From Nitrospinaceae bacterium (GTDB taxonomy: Bacteria > Nitrospinota > Nitrospinia > Nitrospinales > VA-1), in NCBI GenBank assembly GCA_029261595.1, contig JAJDAZ010000026.1, positions 1 to 64,000 of the forward strand: a DNA stretch of 64,000 nucleotides. Reading direction: 5' to 3'. A program made the translations under genes and the position numbers. Shown piece after piece: positions 1 to 7,732 of this stretch; positions within the stretch are counted from its first letter, which is position 1, and every line of letters begins with the position of its first letter. The notes under the pieces were generated by a model that searched no databases, was not told the origin of the DNA, and saw only the letters and a program-made list of their open reading frames with translations.

Positions 1-36
1 ACAAACACCGGACGAGGTTTACAATAAGACGAAAAT

Positions 37-60
37 TTATCAGGGGCATGCCCCTGATAA
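37..60. repeat. 24-bp perfect palindrome
   Basis: The 24 bases from 37 to 60 are their own exact reverse complement, centred on GGGGCATGCCCC. The element lies about 95 bp beyond the stop of the minus-strand yqaA-like pseudogene. It could be an old terminator hairpin, but no clear T-tract follows on either strand. It could also be a protein-binding site. Confidence 0.6.
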
Positions 61-155
61 CAGAAAGCACGCGGCATAATATCAATCAATCTGTAGCTTA
101 ACTTCGCCGAAAAACTGTCCAACAAAACAGGACCACTTCTAGCATTGTTGTCAAA

Positions 156-463
156 TCAATATACTTGCATTGCTAAATAACTGACGACGATATACCGCAT
201 CGGTTTACCTGCGGTAATCAATAGTACGAACCATAATAAACGAATGCGCAAAATGCCAGCTATGACAGTTAAGGGATCACCAATTACAGGCACCCAGGCG
301 AAACATAAAGAGAACAATCCGTATTTTACAAAACGCTGTTCTGCTCGGACAAACTCCTCCTCAATAAAGTGGTTAAAACCACAGAGCATAAAGTTAAAAT
401 GGTCGCCGCTTAAAACGCCGCAACAAAAAGGCCGAAATAGCCCAGTTCAGCAAAATAGTCCAT
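156..463 (-). pseudogene. Degraded YqaA-like (DedA/SNARE-associated-type) membrane protein
   Basis: The C-terminal part (156-389) has the hallmark of the YqaA family, including FAWVPVIGDPLTVIAGILR, AGKPMRYIVVSYLA and an amphipathic helix with RAEQRFVKYG before it. Upstream, from an ATG at 463, the expected N-terminus MDYFAELGYFGLFVAAF is readable. It runs into a TAA at 412-410 where a Leu codon is expected, continues as AATIL, and then the central part of the protein is missing. The two halves are in different reading frames. The gene therefore carries a stop, a deletion of probably 50-60 codons, and a frameshift. YqaA proteins are normally about 140 residues with several membrane helices. 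An alternative is that the 77-codon C-terminal ORF is expressed alone, which I think unlikely. It sits next to another small membrane gene on the same strand. Confidence 0.75.
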
Positions 464-494
464 GCTTGTTTAAAGCGGTTCGCAGGAATTATTT

Positions 495-917
495 TTAACT
501 GGTCCAACCTTTGCGCTCGGCCAGCTTTGAATACCAGATCAAAAACGCCGTCACCACCAGTTGCATCAGAACACCAATCCAAATCTCGAAGGAACTGAAT
601 CCGGCCACGCCAAAAATATGCATCATTGTCACGATCACGCCAAGTAGAGACGCGATCAACACATAGAACGCCGCCGACTTTCTGAGCAGAAGTAAAAGAC
701 AGCCAATCGAGCCGCCGAATACGGCGATTGCAAAACCTGCGGTGGCCCATGCGGGCCGACTTTCGATTATCGGTCGATACTGTTCGGGAAATGAGGCTAG
801 CGAATCTGCATCCATCTGTGCGAAGTAATTGATGACGCCCATAAGATTAAAGACAAGTGTGACAACGCCGATTACCCAGAAACTCCAGTGAATACCATTA
901 ACGGTTTTATTGTTCAT
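495..917 (-). CDS. Small four-helix integral membrane protein, function unknown
   Basis: The protein has about 140 residues with four hydrophobic segments, roughly residues 10-32, 58-80, 83-104 and 110-130. A soluble loop after helix 1 contains FPEQYRPIIESRP. I chose the ATG at 917 over the GTG one codon earlier because AGGGG lies five bases upstream of it. Proteins of this layout occur in marine bacteria and are sometimes labelled sugar transporters. I see no transport motif that would justify that name. It is followed by the yqaA-like pseudogene and preceded by nnrS on the same strand, and the gap to nnrS contains a repeated element. Confidence 0.7.
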   Translation of the reverse strand: MNNKTVNGIHWSFWVIGVVTLVFNLMGVINYFAQMDADSLASFPEQYRPIIESRPAWATAGFAIAVFGGSIGCLLLLLRKSAAFYVLIASLLGVIVTMMHIFGVAGFSSFEIWIGVLMQLVVTAFLIWYSKLAERKGWTS

Positions 918-954
918 CACATCCCCTATTACTTGTTAATCATTTGAACGTCGC

Positions 955-1044
955 TTCGGATCGATTCCAGCCATTGAATAACTGACACTGTCTGCCAGAT
1001 TAAGTCGTAACACCTACAGATATCCGTAATTAAGGGACTTCCAC
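955..1044 (-). repeat. Dispersed ~90 bp repeat, copy A (3' end of nnrS)
   Basis: Read on the minus strand, this begins inside the last codons of nnrS (GTGGAAGT, giving the C-terminal VEVP) and runs about 75 bp past its stop. It matches positions 3391-3478 at the end of the MoxR gene at roughly three bases in four by eye. The best conserved blocks are TATCTGTAG, GGCAGACAGT and GGCTG-AATCGA. The two copies have the same orientation relative to their genes. Confidence 0.65.
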
Positions 1045-2205
1045 GAGGTCCGGCTTCCATAGCATCGGGGCATAAATCATAATATAAAGCACAAAACAAA
1101 GTATCCAAAGGGTTGAGGAACCTATAATCCACTCAATGCTATAGTCCGGCGCAATCATCAGACCAAATACTCGCATAAAAGCGGCACACTGCATCAGGAG
1201 AAAACTTAATATTGTCAGGTTCGTTGCGATCTTGTTGCGTCCGGTATGGCCCAGTGTCACACGGCACATCATCCCGAGCGTCATAGAGCCAATAGCCCCC
1301 GCTGTAAAGGCATGAAGCGCAATAGAAAAAGGAAGAAAGCCCAGCGCGGAGACACCCGTGAGAAACAACCCTAGAATGACCCAGCCATAACCGACATGGA
1401 GTATCCAGACCATAGGGTCATCCAATATTCTGCGGGTATGATAACGCCTGAGACGCAGTGCATGAATGATAGTGGATAAAAAGGCAGTCCCGGCAAGAAT
1501 AGCTTCTTCCTGTTTAGCAAACACCAGCGCCAGAATAATCAGCACCAGTGACAGGATAGCAAGAACATCCAGTTTGCCTTGCGGCGTCTCGTGGGCTTCT
1601 TCGCCTCTTTCTTCAAGAGCATCCACGGTAAAGGCCGGAATGATCCGTCCGCCAATCAGTGAGATCATAGTGATAATAATCATCACAGCAACATAAAGTA
1701 ATGTCCGCTCTTTGGTTATAAGGAAGGCCATGTCACAAGCAAATAAAATGCTCAGCAATACCAGAAACACGAAGTTGCGCTTATCCCATGTTTTAAAAAG
1801 CGGAAGTGACAGGCTGAACGCGAGCGCTAAAATAAACGCCCCCTCAAAAACCAAAAAGGCAACCTTCGGAAAACCCAGATCAAAATTCATAACCACGCGC
1901 CCGGCCAGCCAGAGCAGGCACAGCCCTAGCAAATGCAATCCACTCACCGGTGTGCTATCTGTCCAGTTCGCCACAGCGGTGAGCAAAAATCCCGCAACAA
2001 TTGCCATGGTGTAACCATAGATCATTTCATGCGCATGCCACGATACAGGATCAATCATGAATAAAGGCGGCGTGACAACCCCGGCATAAAATCCGCCCCA
2101 TATCAGCAAACTAATCATGCTGTATAGCGCGCCTAAAAGGAAGCAGGGGCGAAACCCATATCCCAGAACGGGATGATCAAATATTCCTCTAGATGGTTCT
2201 GACAT
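1030..2205 (-). CDS. nnrS: NnrS family multi-helix membrane protein (haem/copper, nitric-oxide-stress associated)
   Basis: The protein is about 391 residues and almost entirely membrane-embedded, with roughly 11-12 helices. Family hallmarks are the N-terminal HPVLGYGFRPCFLLGALY, then WHAHEMIYGYTMAIVAGFLL with conserved His residues, and later RIIPAFT and an ALHAFTAGAIGSMTLGMM segment. Known NnrS proteins are induced by nitric oxide and help cells cope with nitrosative stress, but their biochemistry is not settled. The start chosen is the ATG at 2205 (MSEPSRGIF), which has a perfect AGGAGG six bases upstream. A longer reading from 2238 lacks such a site. No NO reductase or NsrR-type regulator is visible nearby. 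The 3' end lies in a repeat shared with the MoxR gene. Confidence 0.9.
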   Translation of the reverse strand: MSEPSRGIFDHPVLGYGFRPCFLLGALYSMISLLIWGGFYAGVVTPPLFMIDPVSWHAHEMIYGYTMAIVAGFLLTAVANWTDSTPVSGLHLLGLCLLWLAGRVVMNFDLGFPKVAFLVFEGAFILALAFSLSLPLFKTWDKRNFVFLVLLSILFACDMAFLITKERTLLYVAVMIIITMISLIGGRIIPAFTVDALEERGEEAHETPQGKLDVLAILSLVLIILALVFAKQEEAILAGTAFLSTIIHALRLRRYHTRRILDDPMVWILHVGYGWVILGLFLTGVSALGFLPFSIALHAFTAGAIGSMTLGMMCRVTLGHTGRNKIATNLTILSFLLMQCAAFMRVFGLMIAPDYSIEWIIGSSTLWILCFVLYIMIYAPMLWKPDLVEVP

Positions 2206-2312
2206 GCGGGGCCTCCTGCGGTTGGTAATAAACATCAAAACAAGCTACGATCACTCTAGCCAAGGCCATATAACTATGTGTCCACATATTCCGGCGGAAG
2301 TTCACTTTGCGT

Positions 2313-2501
2313 TTATCCATGGTCATTATTTCCAGTGCCTAATTGTCTAAGATACTCATCCACCAGCGCATGAACGATAGGGTCGAAATCGGCAATACAA
2401 TACACGAATATCGCCTTTGGGTTGTTAACGGCTATGTCTGCATCCGGCCATAATGAACATCCGGCTGAGGGGAGTTTAACAGAAAGTGATCTCTTAGCTT
2501 T
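2313..2501 (-). pseudogene. Possible gene remnant without start codon
   Basis: This 62-codon open stretch between two stops has no ATG, GTG or TTG start. The translation looks protein-like rather than random, ending ...KAIFVYCIADFDPIVHALVDEY and then LRQLGTG. It lies upstream of nnrS on the same strand, so it may be the tail of a former operon member. I do not recognise the family. Apart from this stretch, the 416 bp between nnrS and the cytochrome gene show nothing I can name. Confidence 0.3.
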
Positions 2502-2654
2502 TTAACTCAATTTGTCCACTTTTTGAGGGAGGGAGACACTAGACAAAGGGATTCCGAATTTCCTCCCCATAAATTTAGTTGAGGGATTGTTGGATAAGGA
2601 AAAATGGTTGGTTTGATTTTTAAAACTGGATTGTGGTCAACAAGTCACAGGGTT

Positions 2655-3122
2655 TTAATAAGTCAATCCTCTAATATACAAGATTAACTGCCATATCTGC
2701 TTGTCTTCCAATTTTGTAAAGCCAGGCATTTGGGTCCCATGCGACCCATTCTTGATGATCCAGAACAATTGACCATCTGAAATTTTCTTCATCGATTGGT
2801 AACAGGTGAAATTCCTTGCATAAGGTTTTATACCCTGGAAGATTAGCCCAATACCATCACCCTCAATTCCATGACAAATTATACAGGGGATGGGTTTGGC
2901 GGTGGAATTGAACAGATGGTCTCCAGCCAGAATATTCTCCTCGGTTGGCTCTACCATATTTTTCATCTTGGAATACTCGGCTGGAGCAGGGATAGTATTC
3001 CGAGTTTGAGGGCAAGGACCAAGTTCAGGAACTTCGTCCTTGGAAGAACATGAATAAAAAGGAAACGAAAAAATAATCAACAGAACAAGCAATAAGGCCA
3101 TTTTTGGAAATGATATATTCAC
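2655..3122 (-). CDS. Lipoprotein-type class I cytochrome c (mono-haem)
   Basis: The protein is 155 residues. A signal peptide (residues 1-24) ends at a lipobox-like FYSC with Cys25, so the protein is probably anchored in a membrane facing the periplasm. The haem motif is CIICH (Cys80, Cys83, His84), followed by GIEGDGIG as in small class I cytochromes. The likely sixth ligand is Met132 in GTQMPGF, and a closing helix (QIWQLILYIRG) follows. The fold is typical of small soluble electron carriers or cytochrome subunits of oxidases. No oxidase genes are adjacent, so its partner is unknown. It is separated by several hundred bases from both the nnrS and MoxR genes and is probably transcribed alone. 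Confidence 0.88.
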   Translation of the reverse strand: MNISFPKMALLLVLLIIFSFPFYSCSSKDEVPELGPCPQTRNTIPAPAEYSKMKNMVEPTEENILAGDHLFNSTAKPIPCIICHGIEGDGIGLIFQGIKPYARNFTCYQSMKKISDGQLFWIIKNGSHGTQMPGFTKLEDKQIWQLILYIRGLTY

Positions 3123-3321
3123 CTTTATCCCACCCTATATAAGTATATTTTTTCACCTGCCTCTTTAAATCTGCATTTGGGAAAAGTTTACTATAAGCCA
3201 CACAAAAACCAAAGCTAGGAAATATTTAATTGTATCCTCTGAAATGTGCTTGTTGATTAAATCAATTTTTAAGTTAGAGTTTTGACTTTTTGAAAGTTTT
3301 CCTCCTGTACTTGGACCCTCA

Positions 3322-3367
3322 CATGCCCTATGGCATGGATCCTAAATGCCTCTCCCGGGGTTGCCCC
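3322..3367. other. Two short hairpins downstream of moxR; rest of the 3123-3463 gap featureless
   Basis: The gap between the cytochrome and MoxR genes holds a perfect hairpin at 3322-3337 (CATGCC, loop CTAT, GGCATG) and a GC-rich one around 3357-3367 (GGGG TTG CCCC), then the repeat copy at 3391-3478. Read on the minus strand, these lie after the MoxR stop and may act in termination or mRNA stability, although no T-tract follows directly. The remaining AT-rich sequence up to 3123 shows nothing I can support. Confidence 0.35.
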
Positions 3368-3390
3368 CCAAAACGAACCCAATGTCAGGT

Positions 3391-3478
3391 CCGGGTCGAT
3401 TTCAGCCGTTCATTAACGGATACTGTCTGCCCTTTTAAGTTATAACCACTACAGATAAACCTATTAAGGAACTTCCAC
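3391..3478 (-). repeat. Dispersed ~90 bp repeat, copy B (3' end of moxR)
   Basis: This is the partner of 955-1044. On the minus strand it starts in the codons for the C-terminal VEVP of the MoxR protein and continues past the stop with TTATCTGTAG, GGGCAGACAGT and CGGCTGAAATCGA, all close matches to copy A. No transposase or obvious terminal inverted repeats accompany it. Confidence 0.65.
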
Positions 3479-4462
3479 CGTATCGAAGATTTTACTTAAT
3501 ATATCATCGGTGGTGAGGTTCTCCGCCTCGGCTTCATAGGTCAGGATGATCCGGTGTCTCAGGATATCCCGGCCAATGGATTTAATATCCTGCGGAACCA
3601 CATACCCCCGGCCCTGCATGAAGGCATACGCCTTGGAAGCCCGGTTCAGAAAAATGGAAGCTCTGGGAGAGGCCCCGAACTGGATGGTTTTGGCATAGGC
3701 TTCCAGATTATGGGCGGCAGGGTCCCGCGTGGCGGCGACCAGGTTGATGATATAGTCCTGAAGATTCTCGTCGATGTATATCGAGTCGAACACATTTCTC
3801 GCCTCGAACAGGTCTTCTGGCTTGACCACCGGGTTGACGGGGCTGTGATTTTGGGAGGTGGACATTTTCTGCATGATGATTTTTTCTTCTTCCGGGGTGG
3901 GATAATCGATCATCACCTTGAACATGAATCGATCCACCTGCGCTTCGGGAAGCGGATAGGTTCCTTCCTGCTCGATGGGGTTCTGGGTGGCGATGATCAT
4001 ATAAGGCTCTTCCAGTTTGAACGTTTGACCGCCGATGGTGATCTGCCGCTCCTGCATGGACTCCAGCAGGGCGCTCTGAACCTTGGCAGGGGCCCGGTTG
4101 ATTTCATCCGCCAGTATGATATTGGCAAACAACGGCCCCTTCTTGATGGTGAATTCACCTGTTTTCGGTTGATAGACCTGAGTCCCCAATAAGTCCGCAG
4201 GCAGTAAATCCGGCGTGAACTGGATGCGTTTGAATTCGGCGTGAATGGCTTGTGCAAGAGTTTTAACGGCTGTTGTTTTGGCGAGTCCGGGAACGCCTTC
4301 CACCAGGATGTGTTCGCCGGTCAAAAGGCCGAGGATCAGCCTTTCGGTCAAATATTTCTGGCCGACCAGAACCTTGCTCATTTCGTTGAGGAGCGGTGGA
4401 ATGAAGGCGCCGACTTCTTTTACCTTGTTGGTTATTTCATCAATACTGTGATTATAGGACAT
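3464..4462 (-). CDS. MoxR family AAA+ ATPase
   Basis: The protein is 332 residues, the usual size. Walker A is GVPGLAKTT (residues 56-64), Walker B is IILADE (115-120) followed by INRAPAKVQSALLE, and sensor 1 is ATQNP (158-162). The MoxR signature YPLPEAQVDRFMFK follows, and a lid domain with SPRAS and DILRHRI forms the C-terminal third. MoxR ATPases are thought to act as chaperones for metal-cofactor or membrane-protein complexes, usually with DUF58 and von Willebrand A partners encoded beside them. Here no such partner is present: the neighbours are a cytochrome gene and, divergently, an LRR gene. The last residues, VEVP, are shared with nnrS because both lie in the dispersed repeat. Confidence 0.92.
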   Translation of the reverse strand: MSYNHSIDEITNKVKEVGAFIPPLLNEMSKVLVGQKYLTERLILGLLTGEHILVEGVPGLAKTTAVKTLAQAIHAEFKRIQFTPDLLPADLLGTQVYQPKTGEFTIKKGPLFANIILADEINRAPAKVQSALLESMQERQITIGGQTFKLEEPYMIIATQNPIEQEGTYPLPEAQVDRFMFKVMIDYPTPEEEKIIMQKMSTSQNHSPVNPVVKPEDLFEARNVFDSIYIDENLQDYIINLVAATRDPAAHNLEAYAKTIQFGASPRASIFLNRASKAYAFMQGRGYVVPQDIKSIGRDILRHRIILTYEAEAENLTTDDILSKIFDTVEVP

Positions 4463-4774
4463 GAGCTGAAATCAATGGTTTGTATTGGGGACGGGATAAT
4501 ACGGTCCCTAAGGAGGGGAAAACGTTCAACCTGTTGTTATTATAATTAATAATTGCCAAAATCATCAAAAAAATGTTTAAATTATTTTTATCCTTATGCG
4601 TTTAAAAATCAAACTACAGATAAGATGTTCGAAGCCGAAACAACTTTTTCCTGTTTCGATTGGAAAATGTAGAAGTTTAAGCTTTACAATATCGCAGACT
4701 TTCTTAGAATGCTTGGCTAAACCAATAACATTATAGCCCTTTAAAACCAATTTGATTCTGAGGGAATTGATAGC
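4463..4774. other. Divergent intergenic region between moxR and the LRR gene
   Basis: This 312-bp AT-rich stretch separates the divergently transcribed MoxR and LRR genes, so it must hold both promoters. I see no hexamer pair good enough to call and no ORF or strong hairpin. A GAGGGA at 4758-4763 serves as the ribosome-binding site for the LRR gene. Confidence 0.3.
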
Positions 4775-5683
4775 ATGGCCGCAAAAACAGAAAAAGATAT
4801 AGACAGCCTGATTGACCAGAGTTTGAGTGCGGATAAAAGTGAGCTGGATCTTCGTGAAAAAGAAATTGAAGATGAAGACCTGATTGCCGTCGTCCAGTCT
4901 GAGAAGGTTAAAGGGGTGACGGCCGCCTTTCTGGAGTTCAACGATATTGGCGATGCCGGGGTAAAAGCTCTCCTGGACTCAGAACATATGAAACACCTCA
5001 CGGCTCTCAATCTGTTCAAAAACGAAGTGACCGATGAGGGGGTGAAAGCGATGGCGGCTTCAAAAACTCTCATCAATCTTTCTGAACTCATCATGAGCGA
5101 TAACGAAGTGGGGCCGGAAGGGGCGCGGGCCATTGCGGAATCCAAAACCCTGGGCAATCTGGTTTCCCTGTGGCTCGGTGAAAAACTGGGGGATGATGGG
5201 GCGATCGCGCTTGCGACTTCCACAACGTTGACCAAGCTGAACCAGCTGTCACTTTACCGAAATAATATAGGCAATGAAGGGGCCATCGCCATCGCTAATT
5301 CCAAAAACCTTTCCCAGTTGAACGAACTCAACCTGAACTGGAATTATGTGGAAGCGGAGGGTGTGGAAGCGCTGGCCCAATCTGAAACGCTGAAAAACCT
5401 GACACAATTGACGCTGACTTACAATCCCGTCGGCGCAAGGGGTGGCATTGCCATCGCCAATTCCCCTTATTTGAAAAACCTGACCCTGCTGGATCTCTAT
5501 GAGGCGGAAATTGGGGACGAAGGGGGCCGGGCCATTGCGGAATCGAAAAACCTGGGAAATCTAGAAACCCTGATATTGATACGAAATGACATCGATCCCG
5601 AAGTTGAGGATCTGATCCGGAATTCCAAAAATTTGGAAAAGCTCAATAGTGTGCTGTTTCGCCCTATCAAGGAAGAAGCCTGA
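4775..5683 (+). CDS. Cytoplasmic leucine-rich-repeat protein (ribonuclease-inhibitor type)
   Basis: The protein is 302 residues, with no signal peptide or membrane helix. After an acidic, lysine-rich N-terminus (residues 1-45), the rest is about ten repeats of roughly 24-28 residues. They follow a pattern like NLxxLxLxxNxIGxEGAxAIAxSKxL, for example GNEGAIAIANSKNLSQLNEL and GDEGGRAIAESKNLGNLETL. That resembles the RI-like LRR class, which forms a curved protein-binding solenoid. The target is unknown. A second LRR protein with the same repeat consensus but a signal peptide lies at 15777-16577. The start is supported by GAGGGA about ten bases upstream. It is followed by a clear terminator and is probably monocistronic. 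Confidence 0.85.
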   Translation: MAAKTEKDIDSLIDQSLSADKSELDLREKEIEDEDLIAVVQSEKVKGVTAAFLEFNDIGDAGVKALLDSEHMKHLTALNLFKNEVTDEGVKAMAASKTLINLSELIMSDNEVGPEGARAIAESKTLGNLVSLWLGEKLGDDGAIALATSTTLTKLNQLSLYRNNIGNEGAIAIANSKNLSQLNELNLNWNYVEAEGVEALAQSETLKNLTQLTLTYNPVGARGGIAIANSPYLKNLTLLDLYEAEIGDEGGRAIAESKNLGNLETLILIRNDIDPEVEDLIRNSKNLEKLNSVLFRPIKEEA

Positions 5684-5707
5684 CTTTTATCAAAGCGGTC
5701 TCATCTC

Positions 5708-5748
5708 AAAGGGTCCCCCGTGCCAAAGGGTCGGGGAGCCCTTTTTTT
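5708..5748 (+). terminator. Rho-independent terminator after the LRR gene
   Basis: The arms AAAGGGTCCCCCG and CGGGGAGCCCTTT pair with one or two mismatches around a short loop, and a run of seven T residues follows. It lies 25 bp after the LRR stop. Confidence 0.85.
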
Positions 5749-5782
5749 GATGGGAAAGAGAAAAATTAAACCTGTTATTTAC

Positions 5783-5853
5783 CGCAGAGACGCAAAGATT
5801 GCAAAGAAACCAAACCTTTTGGAGTTTTTAAGGTTTTCTTTGCGTCCTCTGCG
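5783..5853. repeat. Imperfect inverted repeat of the 'CGCAGAGACGCAAAG' type
   Basis: The left arm CGCAGAGACGCAAAG (5783-5797), followed by AAACC, pairs with GGTTTTCTTTGCGTCCTCTGCG (5832-5853). Nine extra bases interrupt the left arm. Sequences starting CCGCAGAGACGCAAAG are, from general experience, common intergenic palindromic repeats in several bacterial groups. It carries no ORF and lies between the LRR terminator and the propeller genes. Confidence 0.6.
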
Positions 5854-5974
5854 CCGTCACCCAGTGGGTGTTGCGGTTAGAAGTTTTTATCTTTGATTTC
5901 ATTGGTTTCTCCCATTCGTGATAAGGGTAATGGATGAAGAAGGTTTTCATATAAATTGAGGCTGTCGAAAAATC

Positions 5975-6826
5975 ATGTTCATTGGTGAGCACCCCGATCT
6001 TCTGGATCTCTGGGTTTATAATGAAAAGAAAATTTACGTCGTCGGGAAAGACGGGATTCCCCAGTATTTCGACGGGGAGGAATGGTACCCGGTGCGTACG
6101 GAGAATACCAATCCGCTCATGGGCATCTGGGGGTCGGATGAAAACAATATTTACGCCGTGGGCATTGGCGGCGTGGTTTTGCATTACGACGGAAAAAAAT
6201 GGAATCAGATGGAAACCGGGAGCTATGACTCCTTAAACGCGGCCTTCGGGTTTGATGCTGATAACGTTTTTCTTTTTGGCGTTGGAGGGCGCATGTTGTA
6301 CTGGGATGGAGAAAAATGGGATTACCGGGAACCCAACACCATCCACGATATCTTCGGAATGTGGGGCGAGGACATCAATCACATCCACGCCATCGGCGGC
6401 GAAGGTATTTACCGGTTTTATGACGGTAAAGAATTCAAGCGGCGGGAAGAATTGACGGAGGAAACGGTTTCTCTTTTCGGCATCTGGGGAACCCGGACGG
6501 ATAATGTCTACGTTGCGGGGTCGCACGGAACCATCCTGCATTACAACGGCGAGGAATGGAAGACGATGGAATCGGGGACGGAAGAATACCTCCTGAGTAT
6601 CTGGGGGACATCGGACGACGATATTTTTGTCGTGGGGGACAGTGCGGTCATACTGCATTATGACGGTAAAACCTGGGAGAAAATGGTGTCGCCGAGACCG
6701 GAAGACTATCTGACCAAGGTGAAAGGACTTCGGCCGGATTGTGTTTACGCGGTGGGTGATAACGGGACCGTCATCCATTATGATGGTAATGAGTGGAGCG
6801 ATATGTCCCTTGGCCCTGTTTCCTAA
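5975..6826 (+). CDS. Propeller-like repeat protein, copy 1 (function unknown)
   Basis: The protein is 283 residues and made almost entirely of about seven repeats of roughly 40 residues. The pattern is close to xGIWGTSDDNVYVVGDxGTILHYDGKxWxxM, for example SIWGTSDDDIFVVGD followed by LHYDGKTWEKM. Such repeats are seen in predicted beta-propeller or sensor-like proteins, often secreted ones. Here there is no signal peptide, so the protein as read is cytoplasmic. The ATG at 5975 has a weak GAGG about 15 bases upstream, so a different true start is possible. The next gene is a paralog 33 bp downstream with the same repeat, so the two arose by duplication and probably form an operon. No catalytic motif is visible. 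Confidence 0.7.
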   Translation: MFIGEHPDLLDLWVYNEKKIYVVGKDGIPQYFDGEEWYPVRTENTNPLMGIWGSDENNIYAVGIGGVVLHYDGKKWNQMETGSYDSLNAAFGFDADNVFLFGVGGRMLYWDGEKWDYREPNTIHDIFGMWGEDINHIHAIGGEGIYRFYDGKEFKRREELTEETVSLFGIWGTRTDNVYVAGSHGTILHYNGEEWKTMESGTEEYLLSIWGTSDDDIFVVGDSAVILHYDGKTWEKMVSPRPEDYLTKVKGLRPDCVYAVGDNGTVIHYDGNEWSDMSLGPVS

Positions 6827-6859
6827 GCAAGGTCATACGAATGATTGAATGGAGAAACT

Positions 6860-7687
6860 ATGTCAAGTTTGACTGAAAGCCATCTGCTTTCCATAACCGG
6901 GTTCGATGAAAACAATATTTTTATCGGCGGAGCGGAAGGAACCATGCTTCATTTTGATGGAAGCAAGTGGGAGAAAATGGAACTGAACGGTCGCTACACC
7001 ATAAAAAATATGTGGGGCAGTTCTCCTGATAATGTGTTCGCCGTGGCTACGGATGGGATCATCCTGCACTTCGATGGCAATTCGTGGTCGCCTCAGGACA
7101 TAGAAAAACTCCCGCCGATGACCGGCATTTTCGGCCTGGGCCCGGATGAAATTTACGCCTGTTCCCGGCTCGGAAAGATACTCCGGTATGACGGCGAGAC
7201 CTGGAAATACACAAAGACCGGAACCGATACCGACGTCACCAGGCTTTGGGGGTGCAAGGAAGGCGGGATGGTCGCCGTCGGCTATGATGGTTTGGTTCTC
7301 AGGCAGGAAGGCGACCAATGGGTCCGCATGACCTTTGATTCGAGCGCGGAGTTTTATGGGGTTTATGGGTTCGGTCCCAAAGAGATTTATATCGTCGGTT
7401 CCGACGGAGCCATATTTGAATTCAATGGCGCCGATTTGAAAGAAATGCCCTCGCAGACCATGGATTTTTTTCTTGATGTGTGGGGTCCGTCCAGCGACAT
7501 GGTCTTTGCTGTCGGAGATGAGGGCATGATCATGTTTCTGGAAGGGGATCAGTGGACCCGCATTGAATCCAATACGGAGGAGTACCTGGCCGCGATCTGG
7601 GGAACCTCTGACGAAAATATCTATGCAGTGGGTGACAATGGCCTGATCCTGCATTGGAATGGCGAAGACTGGAAACCGGTTGATTGA
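6860..7687 (+). CDS. Propeller-like repeat protein, copy 2
   Basis: The protein is 275 residues with the same ~40-residue repeats as the gene before it, such as MWGSSPDNVFAVATDG and AIWGTSDENIYAVGDNG, the latter followed by LILHWNGEDW. The ATG at 6860 is chosen because GGAG lies five bases upstream; a TTG at 6845 would add five residues. No signal peptide, membrane segment or catalytic site is evident. Seven blades would fit a complete propeller. The gene ends just before the trp promoter region. A role as a binding scaffold or ligand sensor is an inference from the fold only. Confidence 0.7.
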   Translation: MSSLTESHLLSITGFDENNIFIGGAEGTMLHFDGSKWEKMELNGRYTIKNMWGSSPDNVFAVATDGIILHFDGNSWSPQDIEKLPPMTGIFGLGPDEIYACSRLGKILRYDGETWKYTKTGTDTDVTRLWGCKEGGMVAVGYDGLVLRQEGDQWVRMTFDSSAEFYGVYGFGPKEIYIVGSDGAIFEFNGADLKEMPSQTMDFFLDVWGPSSDMVFAVGDEGMIMFLEGDQWTRIESNTEEYLAAIWGTSDENIYAVGDNGLILHWNGEDWKPVD

Positions 7688-7704
7688 AATTCCTCTCTGA
7701 TTTC

Positions 7705-7732
7705 TTGACACTCCCTCAGGTGTCATGATAAT
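7705..7732 (+). promoter_or_regulatory. Predicted sigma-70 promoter of the trp operon with an operator-like inverted repeat
   Basis: A perfect TTGACA (7705-7710) is separated by 16 bp from GATAAT (7727-7732). A TGACAC/GTGTCA inverted repeat (7706-7711 and 7720-7725) fills the end of the -35 and the spacer, which is a classic operator position. The roughly 140-nt leader before trpE shows a TTAGCC/GGCTAA hairpin (7776-7793) but no ORF with Trp codons, so I see no ribosome-mediated attenuator. Confidence 0.55.

Noticed and set aside
3554-4192. 212-codon plus-strand ORF opposite moxR
   Set aside because: It is antisense to the well-conserved MoxR frame, and its translation has no family features.
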